A stretch of 39,317 nt of DNA from JBCDBL01 sp039183635 (GCA_039183635.1 JBCDBL010000017.1:1-39317); one strand, 5' to 3'; counted from the stretch's first letter, positions 15,522 through 25,540 are shown. The notes: generated from the sequence alone by a model not told the origin. Translations and numbers: made by a program.

Positions 15522-16856
15522 ATGCCTGCACATAATAAAGTCGTGTGGACGGACGGCATGTTCCTGCGTCCGCACCATTTCCAACAGCAGGACCTTTACG
15601 TCGAAGCTCTTTTAAAGAGCGCGCGCATGGCGGGGCGGCCCTATGACTGGGGCGTACGGGAACTGGCCATTGACCGCGACCTTCTGGAGACGGGCCAGTT
15701 CGCCTTACGCCGCGCTGCGGGCCTGCTGCCCGACGGAACGCCGTTTTCCATTCCCGATGACGCAGATCCGCCCGCTGCGCTGCTTTTGTCCGAGGATGTC
15801 GGCGATGTTGTCGTCCACCTCGCCGTGCCGGCGATGCAGGAAGGTGCGCGTGCTTTCGATCCTGCAGACGATCAGGCCAACCTTGCCCGGTATCTGGTCG
15901 CCGCCCGCCTCCTGCGCGACGGCGCCTCTGACGCAGCGACGGAGGCCGACGTTGATGTGGCGCGTTTGAGGCTGCGGATGTTGCTGGACACCGATCCTGC
16001 GGAGGGGTACGTGCGCTTGCCTGTCGCCCGCGTGAAAGAGGTGCGCGCGGATCGACGAATTGTTCTGGACGAAGACTTTATTCCCCCGGCGATCGATTGC
16101 GCCGCTTCGGAGCGCCTGTCAGGTTTTATGACGGAACTGCTAGGCCGCCTGCGTCAGCGCGCGGACGCTTTGTCGGGACGCGTGTCGGATGCCGGGCGCG
16201 GCGCCGGGGAGCTCGCCGATTTCCTGATGCTGCAACTTGTCAACAGGGCGGAGCCGACGCTGGCGCATATGGCGACATTGCCGCAGCTGCACCCTGAAAC
16301 ACTGTATGCGTATCTCGTACAGCTCGCCGGTGAACTGTCGACCTTTACTACCGACGAAAGGCGTCCGACATTCACACCCTTTTACCGCCATGACGACCTT
16401 GACGAGAGCTTTGGGATTGTGTTTGAGGCGTTGCGGGCCGCACTCAGCGCTGTTCTTGAAAAAAGCGCGGAGCTTTTGCCCCTGGAGGGGCCGAACAAGT
16501 ACGGGCTCCTGCGCTCGCCGATCCGCAATCGGGCGCTGCTCGACAGCGCTATGTTCGTGATCGCGGTCCGTGCCGATACGCCGACGGAAACGTTGCGAGC
16601 CAATATCCCTGCGCAACTAAAAGTCGGTTCCGTCGAGAAAATTTCGGAACTTGTAAACAAGGCGCTGCCGGGGGTCGCCCTGTCGCCTTTGCCTGCTGCG
16701 CCCCGGCAAATTCCGTTCCATGCGTCCGCTGTTTATTTCACCCTCGACAAGGCGAGCCCATTTTGGGCGGAGCTTTCAACGTCGGGCGGGTTTGCGTTCC
16801 ATCTATCCGGTCAGCATCCGAACCTTCATATCGATTTTTGGGCGATCAAGGGATAA
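15522..16856 (+). CDS. tssK: TssK, T6SS baseplate protein
   Basis: 444 aa, the standard TssK length. The hallmark N-terminus KVVWTDGMFLRPHHFQQQD is at residues 6-24, and the C-terminal head domain includes LPGVALSPLP and FYLSG-like HLSGQHP segments. TssK is a trimeric adaptor that joins the TssEFG baseplate wedge to the cytoplasmic part of the TssJLM membrane complex. The start at 15522 gives the family N-terminus MPAHNKVVW; a TTG 12 codons earlier is not preferred. A 107-bp gap follows tssJ and 6 bp separate it from tssL. Confidence 0.95.
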   Translation: MPAHNKVVWTDGMFLRPHHFQQQDLYVEALLKSARMAGRPYDWGVRELAIDRDLLETGQFALRRAAGLLPDGTPFSIPDDADPPAALLLSEDVGDVVVHLAVPAMQEGARAFDPADDQANLARYLVAARLLRDGASDAATEADVDVARLRLRMLLDTDPAEGYVRLPVARVKEVRADRRIVLDEDFIPPAIDCAASERLSGFMTELLGRLRQRADALSGRVSDAGRGAGELADFLMLQLVNRAEPTLAHMATLPQLHPETLYAYLVQLAGELSTFTTDERRPTFTPFYRHDDLDESFGIVFEALRAALSAVLEKSAELLPLEGPNKYGLLRSPIRNRALLDSAMFVIAVRADTPTETLRANIPAQLKVGSVEKISELVNKALPGVALSPLPAAPRQIPFHASAVYFTLDKASPFWAELSTSGGFAFHLSGQHPNLHIDFWAIKG

Positions 16857-16862
16857 GCCGGC

Positions 16863-18212
16863 ATGCAGGACGATGATCGGCCGATTGAAAATCTTGATCA
16901 GACGATCATCCGCCCCCGTCCTGGCGGATCGCGCGGTCGCTCTGGATCGGGCGGCGCGTCGCCTGCGCCGTCTGTAGGGGCGACATCACCGTCCCCCATC
17001 GCCGCCTCTCTTCCCGGCAATCCTCTATTACAGGCCTCTGCGGCGATCTTCGCAGCTGTCCAGCGCCTGAGGACGATGCCGACTCATAACAACCCCGCCG
17101 CCCTACGCGAAGCTATGATAGCGCAGATGCGCACTTTCGAACAGGGCGTCCTCAGTCGCGGCGTTGCGCCCCAAACAGCCCGAGCGGCCCAATACGCCGT
17201 ATGCGCCCTTGTGGACGAGGCGGTGCTGGCGACCCCCTGGGGCGCCCATGGCGGCTGGGCGCAGGAAAGCCTTGTCGCGACCTTGCATGGGGAGACGACG
17301 GGCGGGGAGCGGTTTTTTGAAATCCTGCGCGGCGCCGCGGAAACGCCGAGCACGAACCTTGATCTTCTGGAGTTGCTGCATGCGTGCCTGACGCTCGGGT
17401 TTAAGGGCAAATTCTCCGTCGCCCCCAACGGCGCCCAACACCTCTCCGATATCGAGGCTGGGCTTTACAACACCATCCGAACCCAGCGCGGCCCCCAAGA
17501 GACGGAGCTGTCGCCACAGTGGCGCGGCGTTGAAGCAGAGCCGCCGGCGGTGGCGCGCATTGCGCCCTACTGGGTGTTCGCGGCGGGCGTCGGCGCTGTT
17601 TTGCTGTTGATATTTTTCGGTTTTCTCATCGCGGTGGAGGGGCGATCGGACGATGTCTATCGTCGTCTTTCCGCACTCGGCGCGAAAAACGCAAGCGGTG
17701 TCGCGGAAACTGTGACGCCGAGCGGGCTTGTGGCGACGGACCCTGACGCCCTTGACGCGACCGCCCTGGCGGCGGATTTGCGCCAATTGCTTGACGCCGA
17801 ACGCCGTGCTGGGGTGATCGACGTGCGGGCCGAAGGGGACGCGGTGCGCGTCGTCGTGCGCAATCGCGGCCGTGACGGCGGGCAAATGTTCGGTTCCGGC
17901 CGCGCTTCCGTCGCGCGCGCCTATCGGCCGCTCTTGACGAAGATCGGCGCCGCCATTCCCGACCGCGCGCGCACTGTATTTGTCGAGGGGCATACGGACA
18001 GACAGCCGATCCGTACCTTGCAATTCGGCTCCAATTACGAGCTGAGCCAGGCCCGGGCCCAAGCGGTGACGGCGATTTTGCGGGACGCCGCGCCCCGTCC
18101 GGAGCGTTTGATCGCAAAGCCGATGGCCGACACCGCGCCACTGGCCGACCCGGCGCTCCGCGATGATCTCGCCGCCCACCGTCGCATCGAAATCGTCATC
18201 AGCACGGTGTGA
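16863..18212 (+). CDS. tssL: TssL (IcmH/DotU) with C-terminal OmpA-like domain
   Basis: 449 aa. A low-complexity N-terminus (1-50, Arg/Gly/Ser/Pro) precedes the cytoplasmic DotU domain (about 53-215, with NPLLQAS and LLHACLTLGFKGKF). One transmembrane segment lies at about 235-258. A periplasmic OmpA/MotB-type peptidoglycan-binding domain follows, with EGHTDR near 373 and NYELSQARA. This is the extended form of TssL, which binds the cell wall directly and does not need a separate TagL. It partners TssJ and TssM in the trans-envelope complex. The gap to tssM is 13 bp. Confidence 0.94.
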   Translation: MQDDDRPIENLDQTIIRPRPGGSRGRSGSGGASPAPSVGATSPSPIAASLPGNPLLQASAAIFAAVQRLRTMPTHNNPAALREAMIAQMRTFEQGVLSRGVAPQTARAAQYAVCALVDEAVLATPWGAHGGWAQESLVATLHGETTGGERFFEILRGAAETPSTNLDLLELLHACLTLGFKGKFSVAPNGAQHLSDIEAGLYNTIRTQRGPQETELSPQWRGVEAEPPAVARIAPYWVFAAGVGAVLLLIFFGFLIAVEGRSDDVYRRLSALGAKNASGVAETVTPSGLVATDPDALDATALAADLRQLLDAERRAGVIDVRAEGDAVRVVVRNRGRDGGQMFGSGRASVARAYRPLLTKIGAAIPDRARTVFVEGHTDRQPIRTLQFGSNYELSQARAQAVTAILRDAAPRPERLIAKPMADTAPLADPALRDDLAAHRRIEIVISTV

Positions 18213-18225
18213 GGGGAGGGGCGCG

Positions 18226-21200
18226 ATGAAACAGATTTTAGCCCCTGCCCTGAACGTTGTCGGCAATCGATGGACGATATCGGTTCTCGGCCTTGTGTTG
18301 GTCGCGGTCTTGATCTGGGTTCTCGGCCCGCCGTTCGGGTATGGCGCGGTGCGCCCCCTGGAAAGCCCCATGGCGCGCCTGATCGCCATCATTGCTCTGG
18401 TGTTCGGCTGGGGCGTTTATAACATCGTCAAAATTTCCCGCGCCCGGGCGAACAATCGTCAAATCCTGGACGGTTTGGTCGCCGCACCGGACCGCGCCGC
18501 TGCGCCCGCATCGGCCGGCGCGAGCGACGAGGTGGAGGTCTTGCGCGGCCGGTTCAAGGAGGCGATGGCGTCGTTGCGGGACGCCCGCATCGGCCGGCGG
18601 TTCGGCAAGCAGTATCTTTATCAGCTCCCCTGGTACCTCATCATCGGCCCCCCCGGCGCGGGCAAGACCACGGCGATCAAGAACGCCGGCCTAAAATTTC
18701 CGTTGGAGGACAAATTCGGCGCCGATGCGGTGCGCGGCGTCGGCGGCACGCGCAATTGCGATTGGTGGTTCACGGACGAGGCGGTGATCCTCGACACCGC
18801 CGGGCGCTACACGACCCAGGACAGCGACGCGGAAGCAGACCGCGAGGCCTGGCGCGGCTTCTTGTCCCTCTTGCGCAAGCATCGTCGGCGCCGGCCGGTG
18901 GACGGTGTTATGGTGGCGTTCAGCTTGCCGGACATCATCCGCGCCTCGCAGGAAGAACGCCAGGCTCACGCCCATGCGGTGCGCAAACGTCTGGCCGAGG
19001 TCTATGACGATTTGAAGGTCCGGGCCCCGATTTATGTCGTCTTCACAAAGTGCGATCTCTTGTCGGGGTTCGTTGAGTTTTTTGATGCTCTGGGAGCGGA
19101 GGACCGGCGTCAAGTGTGGGGCGTCACGTTCGACCCCGACGATTCGCAATCGGGGCGCGGCGCGGCGGCGTTCGGGTCCGCTTTCGACGGCCTGTACGGG
19201 CGTCTGGAAGGGATGACTGCTGACCGGCTGGCCCAGGAGCGGGATATGGAGCGCCGCGCCCGCATTCTCGGATTTCCCCAGCAATTCGCCGCCGGCAAGG
19301 CCCCGATCGAGGCGTTTCTGGCCGACGTGTTCGCCGGCAACGCCTATGATTCCGGGGCGCTGTTGCGCGGCGTTTATTTCTCAAGCGGAACCCAGGAGGG
19401 CGCGCCCTTCGACCGCCTCATAGGCTCTGTCGCCAGCGCCTTCGGTCTGGAGCGGGCGCCGGCGGCGATGATAAGCGGGGCGGGGCGCAGCTATTTCCTC
19501 GCCCGGCTTTTAAAAGATGTTGTATTCAAGGAATCCGACCTTGTCGGCGCCACTGATTTCTATACGCGCCACAGGCGTGAAATCCAGCGCGCCGCTTACG
19601 GCGCAACGGCCGCCGCGGCGGTGCTTTTGATCGCCGGATGGACGGCGAGTTTCATGCAAAACCGCGCTTTGGTTGCGGAGGTGAATGCGGCGACGTCGGC
19701 CTTTGAGGAAAAGGTCCAGGCCTTCGAGGCGAGTGAGGGCGACGTCGCCGACATTGTCGCCTATCTCGACGGTTTGCGCGCCTTGCCGGGGGGCTATGAG
19801 GATCGCGGCCGCCGCCTCGTCCCGGCTTTGATGGGGCTTGGTCTCTACCAGGGCGGCAAGCTCGGCGCCGGCGCCGTGCGCGCCTATGAAGAGGCGTTGC
19901 AGAACCAGCTCGCCCCCCTGGTCGGCCGGCGGCTTGAGGATCAGATTACAGCCCGCCTTGGCGCGCGCGTCTCTGGAGATGACAGCGAGTTTTTGTATCA
20001 GGCGCTGAAGACCTATCTCATGCTCGGCTGGCCGAGCCGTCTCGACCCTGCCCATGCGACGCTTTGGGTCCAGACGGACTGGACACGGTTGTTGGCGGGC
20101 GAAGCCGATGAGGCGACCGTCGCATCGTTCAACGCCCATGCGGAGGCGTTGTTCAACCTATCGCCGCCAGCGAAAATTCCGTTGTCTGAGGAAACGGTGC
20201 TTGCCGCCCGGGAGGTGTTGCGCGACGTCTCCGCCGCAGAGCGGGCGTTCGGTCAAATCCGCAACGGTCCTGCGGCCCGCGATTTGCTGCCCTGGCGCCT
20301 GTCCGACTACCTGTCGACGGCTGATGCGCGGTACTTCAGGCGCAAAGACGGCGCGCCCTTGAGCCAGGGCGTCGACGGTCTGTTCACGCTCGACGGGTAT
20401 CGCGATTTCTTCCGCAAGCAAGGCCGCGCCGAGGCCAGGGCGGCGATTGACGAAACCTGGGTCCTGGGCCTCACCGACGAAGAGCGCGCCGCCATCGACC
20501 TTGACGACGTGTACGGCGAAATCGAGGTCTATTACTTCGAGAGCTACCGCGACGCCTGGTCCGCCTATATCGATCAGCTCGACATCGCGCCGTTCCAGGG
20601 CGAGGCCGACGCGGTGAACGCCATCAAAACCCTTTCCGCCGAACGCTCCCCCATCAAAACGGCCCTGGCGGCCCTTGCGCAGCAGACTGATCTGTCCGGC
20701 GCCGTCCAGCCCGCCGGCGGCGCGGCGGAAAAGGCCCTGAGCGCCGGGGGGCAGCGGATCGTCGAATTGCTCGGCGCCGACGCGCCCCGTCCGGTGAACG
20801 ACGACCGGCCCGCGCGCCCCTCCGACGTCGTCGCCGCGCGGTTCCAGGATCTGCACGATCTTGTCCGGCGCGACGACGGCGCAGGGGTGGACCGGGCTTT
20901 GCAATCCTTGAACGATCTGCACGCCTATGTTTTCGATCTGTCGCTCAGCGACGCCGACGCCGCTCGCGCCGCCATGACCGGCAGCCGGGTGACGGAGATG
21001 ATCCGCCTTGAGGCGCTCCGTCAGCCAAAGCCGCTCAGCGCCTGGATGATCTCCCTCGCCCGGGAGTCGAGCGCCATCTCCATGCAGCGGGCCCGGGGCG
21101 GGTTGAGCGCGGCGTGGGCGACCTCGGCGGCGCCGTTCTGCGAACAGGCGATCGCCGGCCGCTATCCCGTGGCCAGGGGCGCCGCCAGCGACATCCGTCT

Positions 21201-21807
21201 GAACGATTTCGCCGATTTCTTCGGGGCCGGCGGCCGGGTTGATGCGTTTTTCCAAACCTATCTCGCCCGCTATGTGGATGTTTCCGCAACGCCGTGGCGG
21301 TTAAAGTCTGTGGACGGCGCCACGCTCGATATTTCGCCGGAAACCCTCCTGATGTTTGAGAACGCCGCGAAGATCCGTGCAGCATTCTTCCCACGCGGCG
21401 GTGATGCGCCGTACCTTGATTTTACGCTTCAGCGTTCCGTGCTTCAGGAGCATGTGGGGGAGGCGGCGCTTCGGGTTGGCGGCAATGAGGCTTTGATCGA
21501 CACCCATGGTCGCGCCGAGGCGCGTCGAATCGTTTGGCCTCCGGACAGCGGCGATTACACAGCGCGACTTGAGTTGACCCACATCGCAACCGGTGTCGCC
21601 GGCGTCGTTTCGGCCGATGGACCCTGGGCGCCGTTGCGTCTTATCGACAAAGGCGTCTTGCAACGGCGCGGCGGCGCCGCGGACCGCTTCCAGGCGTCCT
21701 TCACACGGGAAGGGATGACCATCGTGTTCGATCTTGAGGCGAGCAGCGTTACGAACCCCTTCCTGCTCGATGCGCTGCGCGCGTTTCGCTGCGTTAGTAC
21801 GCTTTGA
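18226..21807 (+). CDS. tssM: TssM (IcmF family), T6SS inner-membrane scaffold
   Basis: 1193 aa, typical of TssM. Two N-terminal transmembrane helices (about 16-34 and 50-66) precede a cytoplasmic NTPase-like domain with an intact Walker A motif GPPGAGKTT (about 140-148) and VILDTAGR downstream. A third helix (about 455-477) leads to the large periplasmic domain, with the IcmF C-terminal region near the end. Many TssM proteins have lost Walker A; here it looks functional. The start at 18226 follows GAGGGGAGGGG and matches the conserved N-terminus; the frame continues into tssL. tagF follows after 11 bp. Confidence 0.95.
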   Translation: MKQILAPALNVVGNRWTISVLGLVLVAVLIWVLGPPFGYGAVRPLESPMARLIAIIALVFGWGVYNIVKISRARANNRQILDGLVAAPDRAAAPASAGASDEVEVLRGRFKEAMASLRDARIGRRFGKQYLYQLPWYLIIGPPGAGKTTAIKNAGLKFPLEDKFGADAVRGVGGTRNCDWWFTDEAVILDTAGRYTTQDSDAEADREAWRGFLSLLRKHRRRRPVDGVMVAFSLPDIIRASQEERQAHAHAVRKRLAEVYDDLKVRAPIYVVFTKCDLLSGFVEFFDALGAEDRRQVWGVTFDPDDSQSGRGAAAFGSAFDGLYGRLEGMTADRLAQERDMERRARILGFPQQFAAGKAPIEAFLADVFAGNAYDSGALLRGVYFSSGTQEGAPFDRLIGSVASAFGLERAPAAMISGAGRSYFLARLLKDVVFKESDLVGATDFYTRHRREIQRAAYGATAAAAVLLIAGWTASFMQNRALVAEVNAATSAFEEKVQAFEASEGDVADIVAYLDGLRALPGGYEDRGRRLVPALMGLGLYQGGKLGAGAVRAYEEALQNQLAPLVGRRLEDQITARLGARVSGDDSEFLYQALKTYLMLGWPSRLDPAHATLWVQTDWTRLLAGEADEATVASFNAHAEALFNLSPPAKIPLSEETVLAAREVLRDVSAAERAFGQIRNGPAARDLLPWRLSDYLSTADARYFRRKDGAPLSQGVDGLFTLDGYRDFFRKQGRAEARAAIDETWVLGLTDEERAAIDLDDVYGEIEVYYFESYRDAWSAYIDQLDIAPFQGEADAVNAIKTLSAERSPIKTALAALAQQTDLSGAVQPAGGAAEKALSAGGQRIVELLGADAPRPVNDDRPARPSDVVAARFQDLHDLVRRDDGAGVDRALQSLNDLHAYVFDLSLSDADAARAAMTGSRVTEMIRLEALRQPKPLSAWMISLARESSAISMQRARGGLSAAWATSAAPFCEQAIAGRYPVARGAASDIRLNDFADFFGAGGRVDAFFQTYLARYVDVSATPWRLKSVDGATLDISPETLLMFENAAKIRAAFFPRGGDAPYLDFTLQRSVLQEHVGEAALRVGGNEALIDTHGRAEARRIVWPPDSGDYTARLELTHIATGVAGVVSADGPWAPLRLIDKGVLQRRGGAADRFQASFTREGMTIVFDLEASSVTNPFLLDALRAFRCVSTL

Positions 21808-21818
21808 AGGGCGCGGTG

Positions 21819-22490
21819 ATGGCGGGACGGTGTGGATTTTACGGTAAACTTCCAGCCGTCGGGGATTTTGTGAAAAAGGGGCTGCCGGCCGGTTTTATTC
21901 ATGCCGTTGATGATTGGCTCAGCCAGGGCCTCGCCGTCAGCCGGGATCGGTTGGGTGCGGGCTGGACGGAGGTTTATCTCACAAGCCCGATTTGGCGTTT
22001 TGTCTGCGATGGCGGCTTTCTGGGAGATGCGCCAATTGCGGGCGTGCTCATTCCCAGCACCGACAAGGTGGGCCGATATTTTCCCATGATCGTCGCTGCT
22101 GCGCTTGAGGCGGAGGCGAACCCCCTTGATCTCATGACGGCGTCCTGGTTTTTCGACGCTGCGGAAGACGCCGCTTTGTTCTGTCTTGAGGACGGCGCCG
22201 ATCTCGCCGCCTTCGAGGCGAAGGCGCTGGCCGTAACGGCGCCCTCCGCCGCACCTCCGGTTTTGGAAAAATCCATCGCTGGCGGGCGCGCTTTCGCTGC
22301 GCCGGGCGCTCGCGACCCGTCGGCCGCGGCGCTGATCGCCCTTGCCGAAGCGGGCCTTGCGGGCATCGCAACTCCGAGAGGCTGCTTGTGGACACGCGGC
22401 TCCGACCGGGTCGACGAGACGTTTCTGACGTTGTCGGGACCGCCTGCCCCGACGCTCTTCGCCGGACTTTTGGACGGAACATGGAATTAA
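21819..22490 (+). CDS. tagF: TagF, T6SS-associated regulator
   Basis: 223 aa. The N-terminal hallmark CGFYGKLPAVGDFVKKGLP (5-23) identifies the TagF/SciT family. In several bacteria TagF represses T6SS assembly post-translationally through the FHA protein. The ATG at 21819 is used because it gives the family N-terminus MAGRCGFYG; a TTG overlapping the tssM stop would add five residues. It is next to pppA, the usual partner in the threonine-phosphorylation pathway. Confidence 0.9.
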   Translation: MAGRCGFYGKLPAVGDFVKKGLPAGFIHAVDDWLSQGLAVSRDRLGAGWTEVYLTSPIWRFVCDGGFLGDAPIAGVLIPSTDKVGRYFPMIVAAALEAEANPLDLMTASWFFDAAEDAALFCLEDGADLAAFEAKALAVTAPSAAPPVLEKSIAGGRAFAAPGARDPSAAALIALAEAGLAGIATPRGCLWTRGSDRVDETFLTLSGPPAPTLFAGLLDGTWN

Positions 22491-22529
22491 GCTAGTGTTC
22501 GGGGTGCGAGGAAAAAGGTATTTAAGGTT

Positions 22530-23288
22530 ATGAGCGATACGGCGACGTTCCAGCGCTCCATGAACGCGGGTCCATATGTGCGTTCGGCGTTTTTCACCCA
22601 TTCCGGCGCCGTGCGCCCGCGCAACGAGGATGCGTATTTCGACGGCTGGTCCATTGGCGTTTGGGCCGTCGCCGATGGCATGGGCGGCCATGAAGGTGGA
22701 AATCTCGCCAGCACGTTGATCGTTGACCGACTGAAAGCCATCGATGCTGCGTCGGAGCGGATTGCGGATGTCGCCGGCGCTGTCACCGCCGCCAACAATG
22801 AAATCCGTGCATTGGCGCAAAGGCGTTTCGAGGGGCGGACCATCGGCAGCACCGTCGCCGCTCTCGTGATCGAGGGCGCAAAGGGCGTGTGTCTGTGGGC
22901 GGGCGACAGCCGCATCTATCGCCTGCGCAACGGCGCTTTGTCGCGCCTCACCAGGGATCACAGCCAGGCCCAGGAGATGATTGACGCCGGCGCCCTTGTC
23001 GAGGGCTCTGAGGAGCATGTCGGCATATCGAACGTTATCACCCGCGCCGTCGGGGCGGATGACGTTTTAGAGCTTGAACAACGCCGCATCGATGTCGCGG
23101 TCGGCGATATATTCTTGTTGTGTACGGACGGTCTTGTTTCTGTTGCAGAGGACCTTGAAATCGAAGCCGCGTTGAATGCGCGGTGGGAGGAGCCTGCCCA
23201 GCGCTTTGTCGAACTCGCCCTTGACCGGCGGGTGCGGGACAATGTCACCGTCGGCGTCGTTGAAATCGTGAATTTGGAAGAGGCTTGA
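22530..23288 (+). CDS. pppA: PppA, PP2C-type Ser/Thr phosphatase of the T6SS
   Basis: 252 aa PPM/PP2C phosphatase. Metal and active-site motifs are present: RPRNED (29-34), ADGMGGHEGG (48-57), CTDGL with Asp200, and DNVTV near the end. In Pseudomonas PppA reverses PpkA phosphorylation of the FHA protein and resets the apparatus. It lies 39 bp after tagF and 19 bp before tssA. No kinase partner is seen in this window. Confidence 0.92.
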   Translation: MSDTATFQRSMNAGPYVRSAFFTHSGAVRPRNEDAYFDGWSIGVWAVADGMGGHEGGNLASTLIVDRLKAIDAASERIADVAGAVTAANNEIRALAQRRFEGRTIGSTVAALVIEGAKGVCLWAGDSRIYRLRNGALSRLTRDHSQAQEMIDAGALVEGSEEHVGISNVITRAVGADDVLELEQRRIDVAVGDIFLLCTDGLVSVAEDLEIEAALNARWEEPAQRFVELALDRRVRDNVTVGVVEIVNLEEA

Positions 23289-23307
23289 GGTTTGCGAGGG
23301 GCGATGC

Positions 23308-24933
23308 ATGTCCTCTGATTTGAGCCAGTTTGAAACACTTGGCCGCGCGCCGATCGATGGGCCCGCTCCGGCTGGCGCGTCGGCCCGCTACGAACCTGAA
23401 TATGAAGCCATTGAGGCGGAGCTGGAAAAGCTTGAAGCCGTCGCCGGCGGCGCCGTCGATTGGGGCACCGTGGTCGATAATGCTGCTGTTATTCTGCGCA
23501 GCAAGTCGAAAGATATGCTGGTCGCCAGTTACATGTCTCGCGGACTTTTCGAAAAATCAGGATATGCTGGCCTCGCCGCCGGGCTCGATGTTCTTAACGA
23601 TTTGTGCGCTTCCTATTGGGAGGACCTGTTTCCACCGGCGAAGCGGGAGAAGGCCCGGGCGGCGGCGTTCAATTGGCTCGCCGAAAAAGCGAGCCTCGCC
23701 GTTGAAAAGGCGGGACCGGCGAACGGCGCGTCGGGCGATGTCGATGCGGCGCTGGAGGCGTTATCCAAACTCACAACCCAGCTGGAAGCCAAGCTGAACC
23801 CGCAACTCGTGGACGCCGGCGCTCTCCGGCGTGCGCTGGCTGACGCCAAGGCGGCGGGACCGACCCCCGCGCCGGCGCCTTCCACCCACACGCCGCCCGC
23901 GGCCACCCCGCCGGAGGCCGCCCCTGCGGCCTCTCCCGCACCGCCCCCGGCGCCGTCCCGCCCGATTGCATCCGCTGCCGCTCCGCCGGGCGACATCACC
24001 AGCGATGGTGAGCTGCAGCGCGCGGTGCGCGGCGCCCAGGATGTTTTGCGTAAAGCTGCTGCTTACAAGTTGGCAAAAACTCCCTCCGACCCCGGCGCTT
24101 ATCGTCTTCTGCGTACGGCGGTTTGGATGGATGTTGAGGACCCGCCTCCCGCCACGGACGGGCAGTCCCAGGTGCGCGGACCTGCGGCCGACCGCATACA
24201 GTTTTTTAATGAAAAAATCGCCGCCGGCGACTTTGAGACGGTATTGCCTGAATTGGAAAAGACCCTCGGCCGCGCGCCGTTCTGGCTCACAGGCCATAAA
24301 ATGACGGCGGACGCCCTTGGCGCCCTTGGCCACAGCAAGGCGAAAGCGGCGGTGGAGCGCGCGGTTGGAGCTTTTACTGCACGAGCGCCTCATATGTCTG
24401 ATCTTAAATTCGCCGACGGGACGCCCTTTGCTGATGCCGGAACAAAGGCTTGGATTGCAGGACTTGGGTCTGCGGCTCAGCCGAAACCCGCGCCCGCTAT
24501 AACGCCGGCGCCTGCGGCTGAGGTGGATGGCGATGGCGCGCCTTGGGCGAAGGCGATCGAAAAAGCCCGCGATCTTGCTGAAAAAGGCGATGAAAAAGCT
24601 GCGGCGGCGTACTTTGTGAAAGGGCGCGAAAGCGCCTCGTCGGGCCGCGCGCGCGCCTTCTGGACCCTTCACCAGGCGTTGTTCTGGATGGAGCGCGGAC
24701 GTATCGATATTGCGCGCCGGCAACTTGAAGATCTCAATAGGATCCTTGAGGAACATCACGCAGAGGTTTGGGAACCTGCGTTAAGTCTAGATGTGGCAAG
24801 CGCTTTATTGCTCTGCTACACTCAAGAAAAGGATGCGAAGGGGCCTCTGGGGGAAGGGCGTGAAGCGGCTGTGGAGCGGCTGCGGTCCAGAATTTGCAGA
24901 TTGGACCCGATACGCGCCTTGGAATTTGCCTAA
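23308..24933 (+). CDS. tssA: TssA, T6SS tail-assembly protein (ImpA-N domain)
   Basis: 541 aa. The N-terminal ImpA_N domain (about 25-120: YEPEYEAIEAELEKLE, DWGTV, YWEDLFPP) is followed by helices, a Pro/Ala-rich linker (about 190-232) and a C-terminal VasJ-like helical domain (WAKAIEKARDLAEKG onward). The layout fits the long TssA class, which stays at the baseplate or distal sheath end during tail polymerisation. The linker GC is very high. The ATG at 23308 is used; an out-of-frame ATG occurs four bases earlier. Confidence 0.9.
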   Translation: MSSDLSQFETLGRAPIDGPAPAGASARYEPEYEAIEAELEKLEAVAGGAVDWGTVVDNAAVILRSKSKDMLVASYMSRGLFEKSGYAGLAAGLDVLNDLCASYWEDLFPPAKREKARAAAFNWLAEKASLAVEKAGPANGASGDVDAALEALSKLTTQLEAKLNPQLVDAGALRRALADAKAAGPTPAPAPSTHTPPAATPPEAAPAASPAPPPAPSRPIASAAAPPGDITSDGELQRAVRGAQDVLRKAAAYKLAKTPSDPGAYRLLRTAVWMDVEDPPPATDGQSQVRGPAADRIQFFNEKIAAGDFETVLPELEKTLGRAPFWLTGHKMTADALGALGHSKAKAAVERAVGAFTARAPHMSDLKFADGTPFADAGTKAWIAGLGSAAQPKPAPAITPAPAAEVDGDGAPWAKAIEKARDLAEKGDEKAAAAYFVKGRESASSGRARAFWTLHQALFWMERGRIDIARRQLEDLNRILEEHHAEVWEPALSLDVASALLLCYTQEKDAKGPLGEGREAAVERLRSRICRLDPIRALEFA

Positions 24934-24987
24934 AACCCGATTCGGGGCATTATTTAGGCGCAACGGGGAGAAAGGCGGACCATAGAG

Positions 24988-25491
24988 ATGGCGAAAGAAG
25001 GCTCAGTCGCGCCGAAGGAGCGCATCAATATCGTTTATAAGCCCGCGACGGGCGACGCTAAGGAAGAGATCGAACTTCCTTTGAAATTGATGATGGTCGG
25101 CGATTACACGCTTCAGGCCGACGACAGGGCCGTTGAGGACCGCGCGCCCGTCAGCGTTACGAAAGATAATTTCAACGATGTCATGGAAAGCCAGAAGCTC
25201 TCTATGGACGTCAACGTCAAAAACAAGCTCGCCGAGGGCGCCGAGGACGAAGACCTTGCTGTCCATCTTGATTTTAAAAATCTGAAGGATTTCGAGCCGG
25301 AAAGCATTGTGCGCCAGGTGCCTGAACTGCGCCAACTTTTGGAGCTGCGAGAGGCGTTGACGGCGCTTAAGGGCCCGCTCGGTAATATTCCCGCTTTCCG
25401 CAAAACGATCCAAACCGCTTTGAAGGACGATGGTGCGCGCAAACGCTTGCTCGACGAGCTGAATGTCGGGGGCGGTGGTGACAACGGATAG
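24988..25491 (+). CDS. tssB: TssB, small contractile-sheath subunit
   Basis: 167 aa, the normal size. The conserved start of the sheath subunit, RINIVYKPATGDAKEEIELP then LKLMMVGDYT, is present. The C-terminal part has LDFKNLKDFEPESIVRQVPEL, the segment that pairs with TssC. TssB and TssC form the cytoplasmic contractile sheath. It lies 54 bp after tssA and 49 bp before tssC. Confidence 0.97.
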   Translation: MAKEGSVAPKERINIVYKPATGDAKEEIELPLKLMMVGDYTLQADDRAVEDRAPVSVTKDNFNDVMESQKLSMDVNVKNKLAEGAEDEDLAVHLDFKNLKDFEPESIVRQVPELRQLLELREALTALKGPLGNIPAFRKTIQTALKDDGARKRLLDELNVGGGGDNG

Positions 25492-25540
25492 ACCGCAATG
25501 CGGGGCGCGCGCCTCCGATTGCTGCATGAGATATTGAATT

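Noticed and set aside
21555..23018. 487-codon - strand open frame across tssM, tagF and pppA
   Set aside because: It opposes three well-supported genes and has no recognisable domain.
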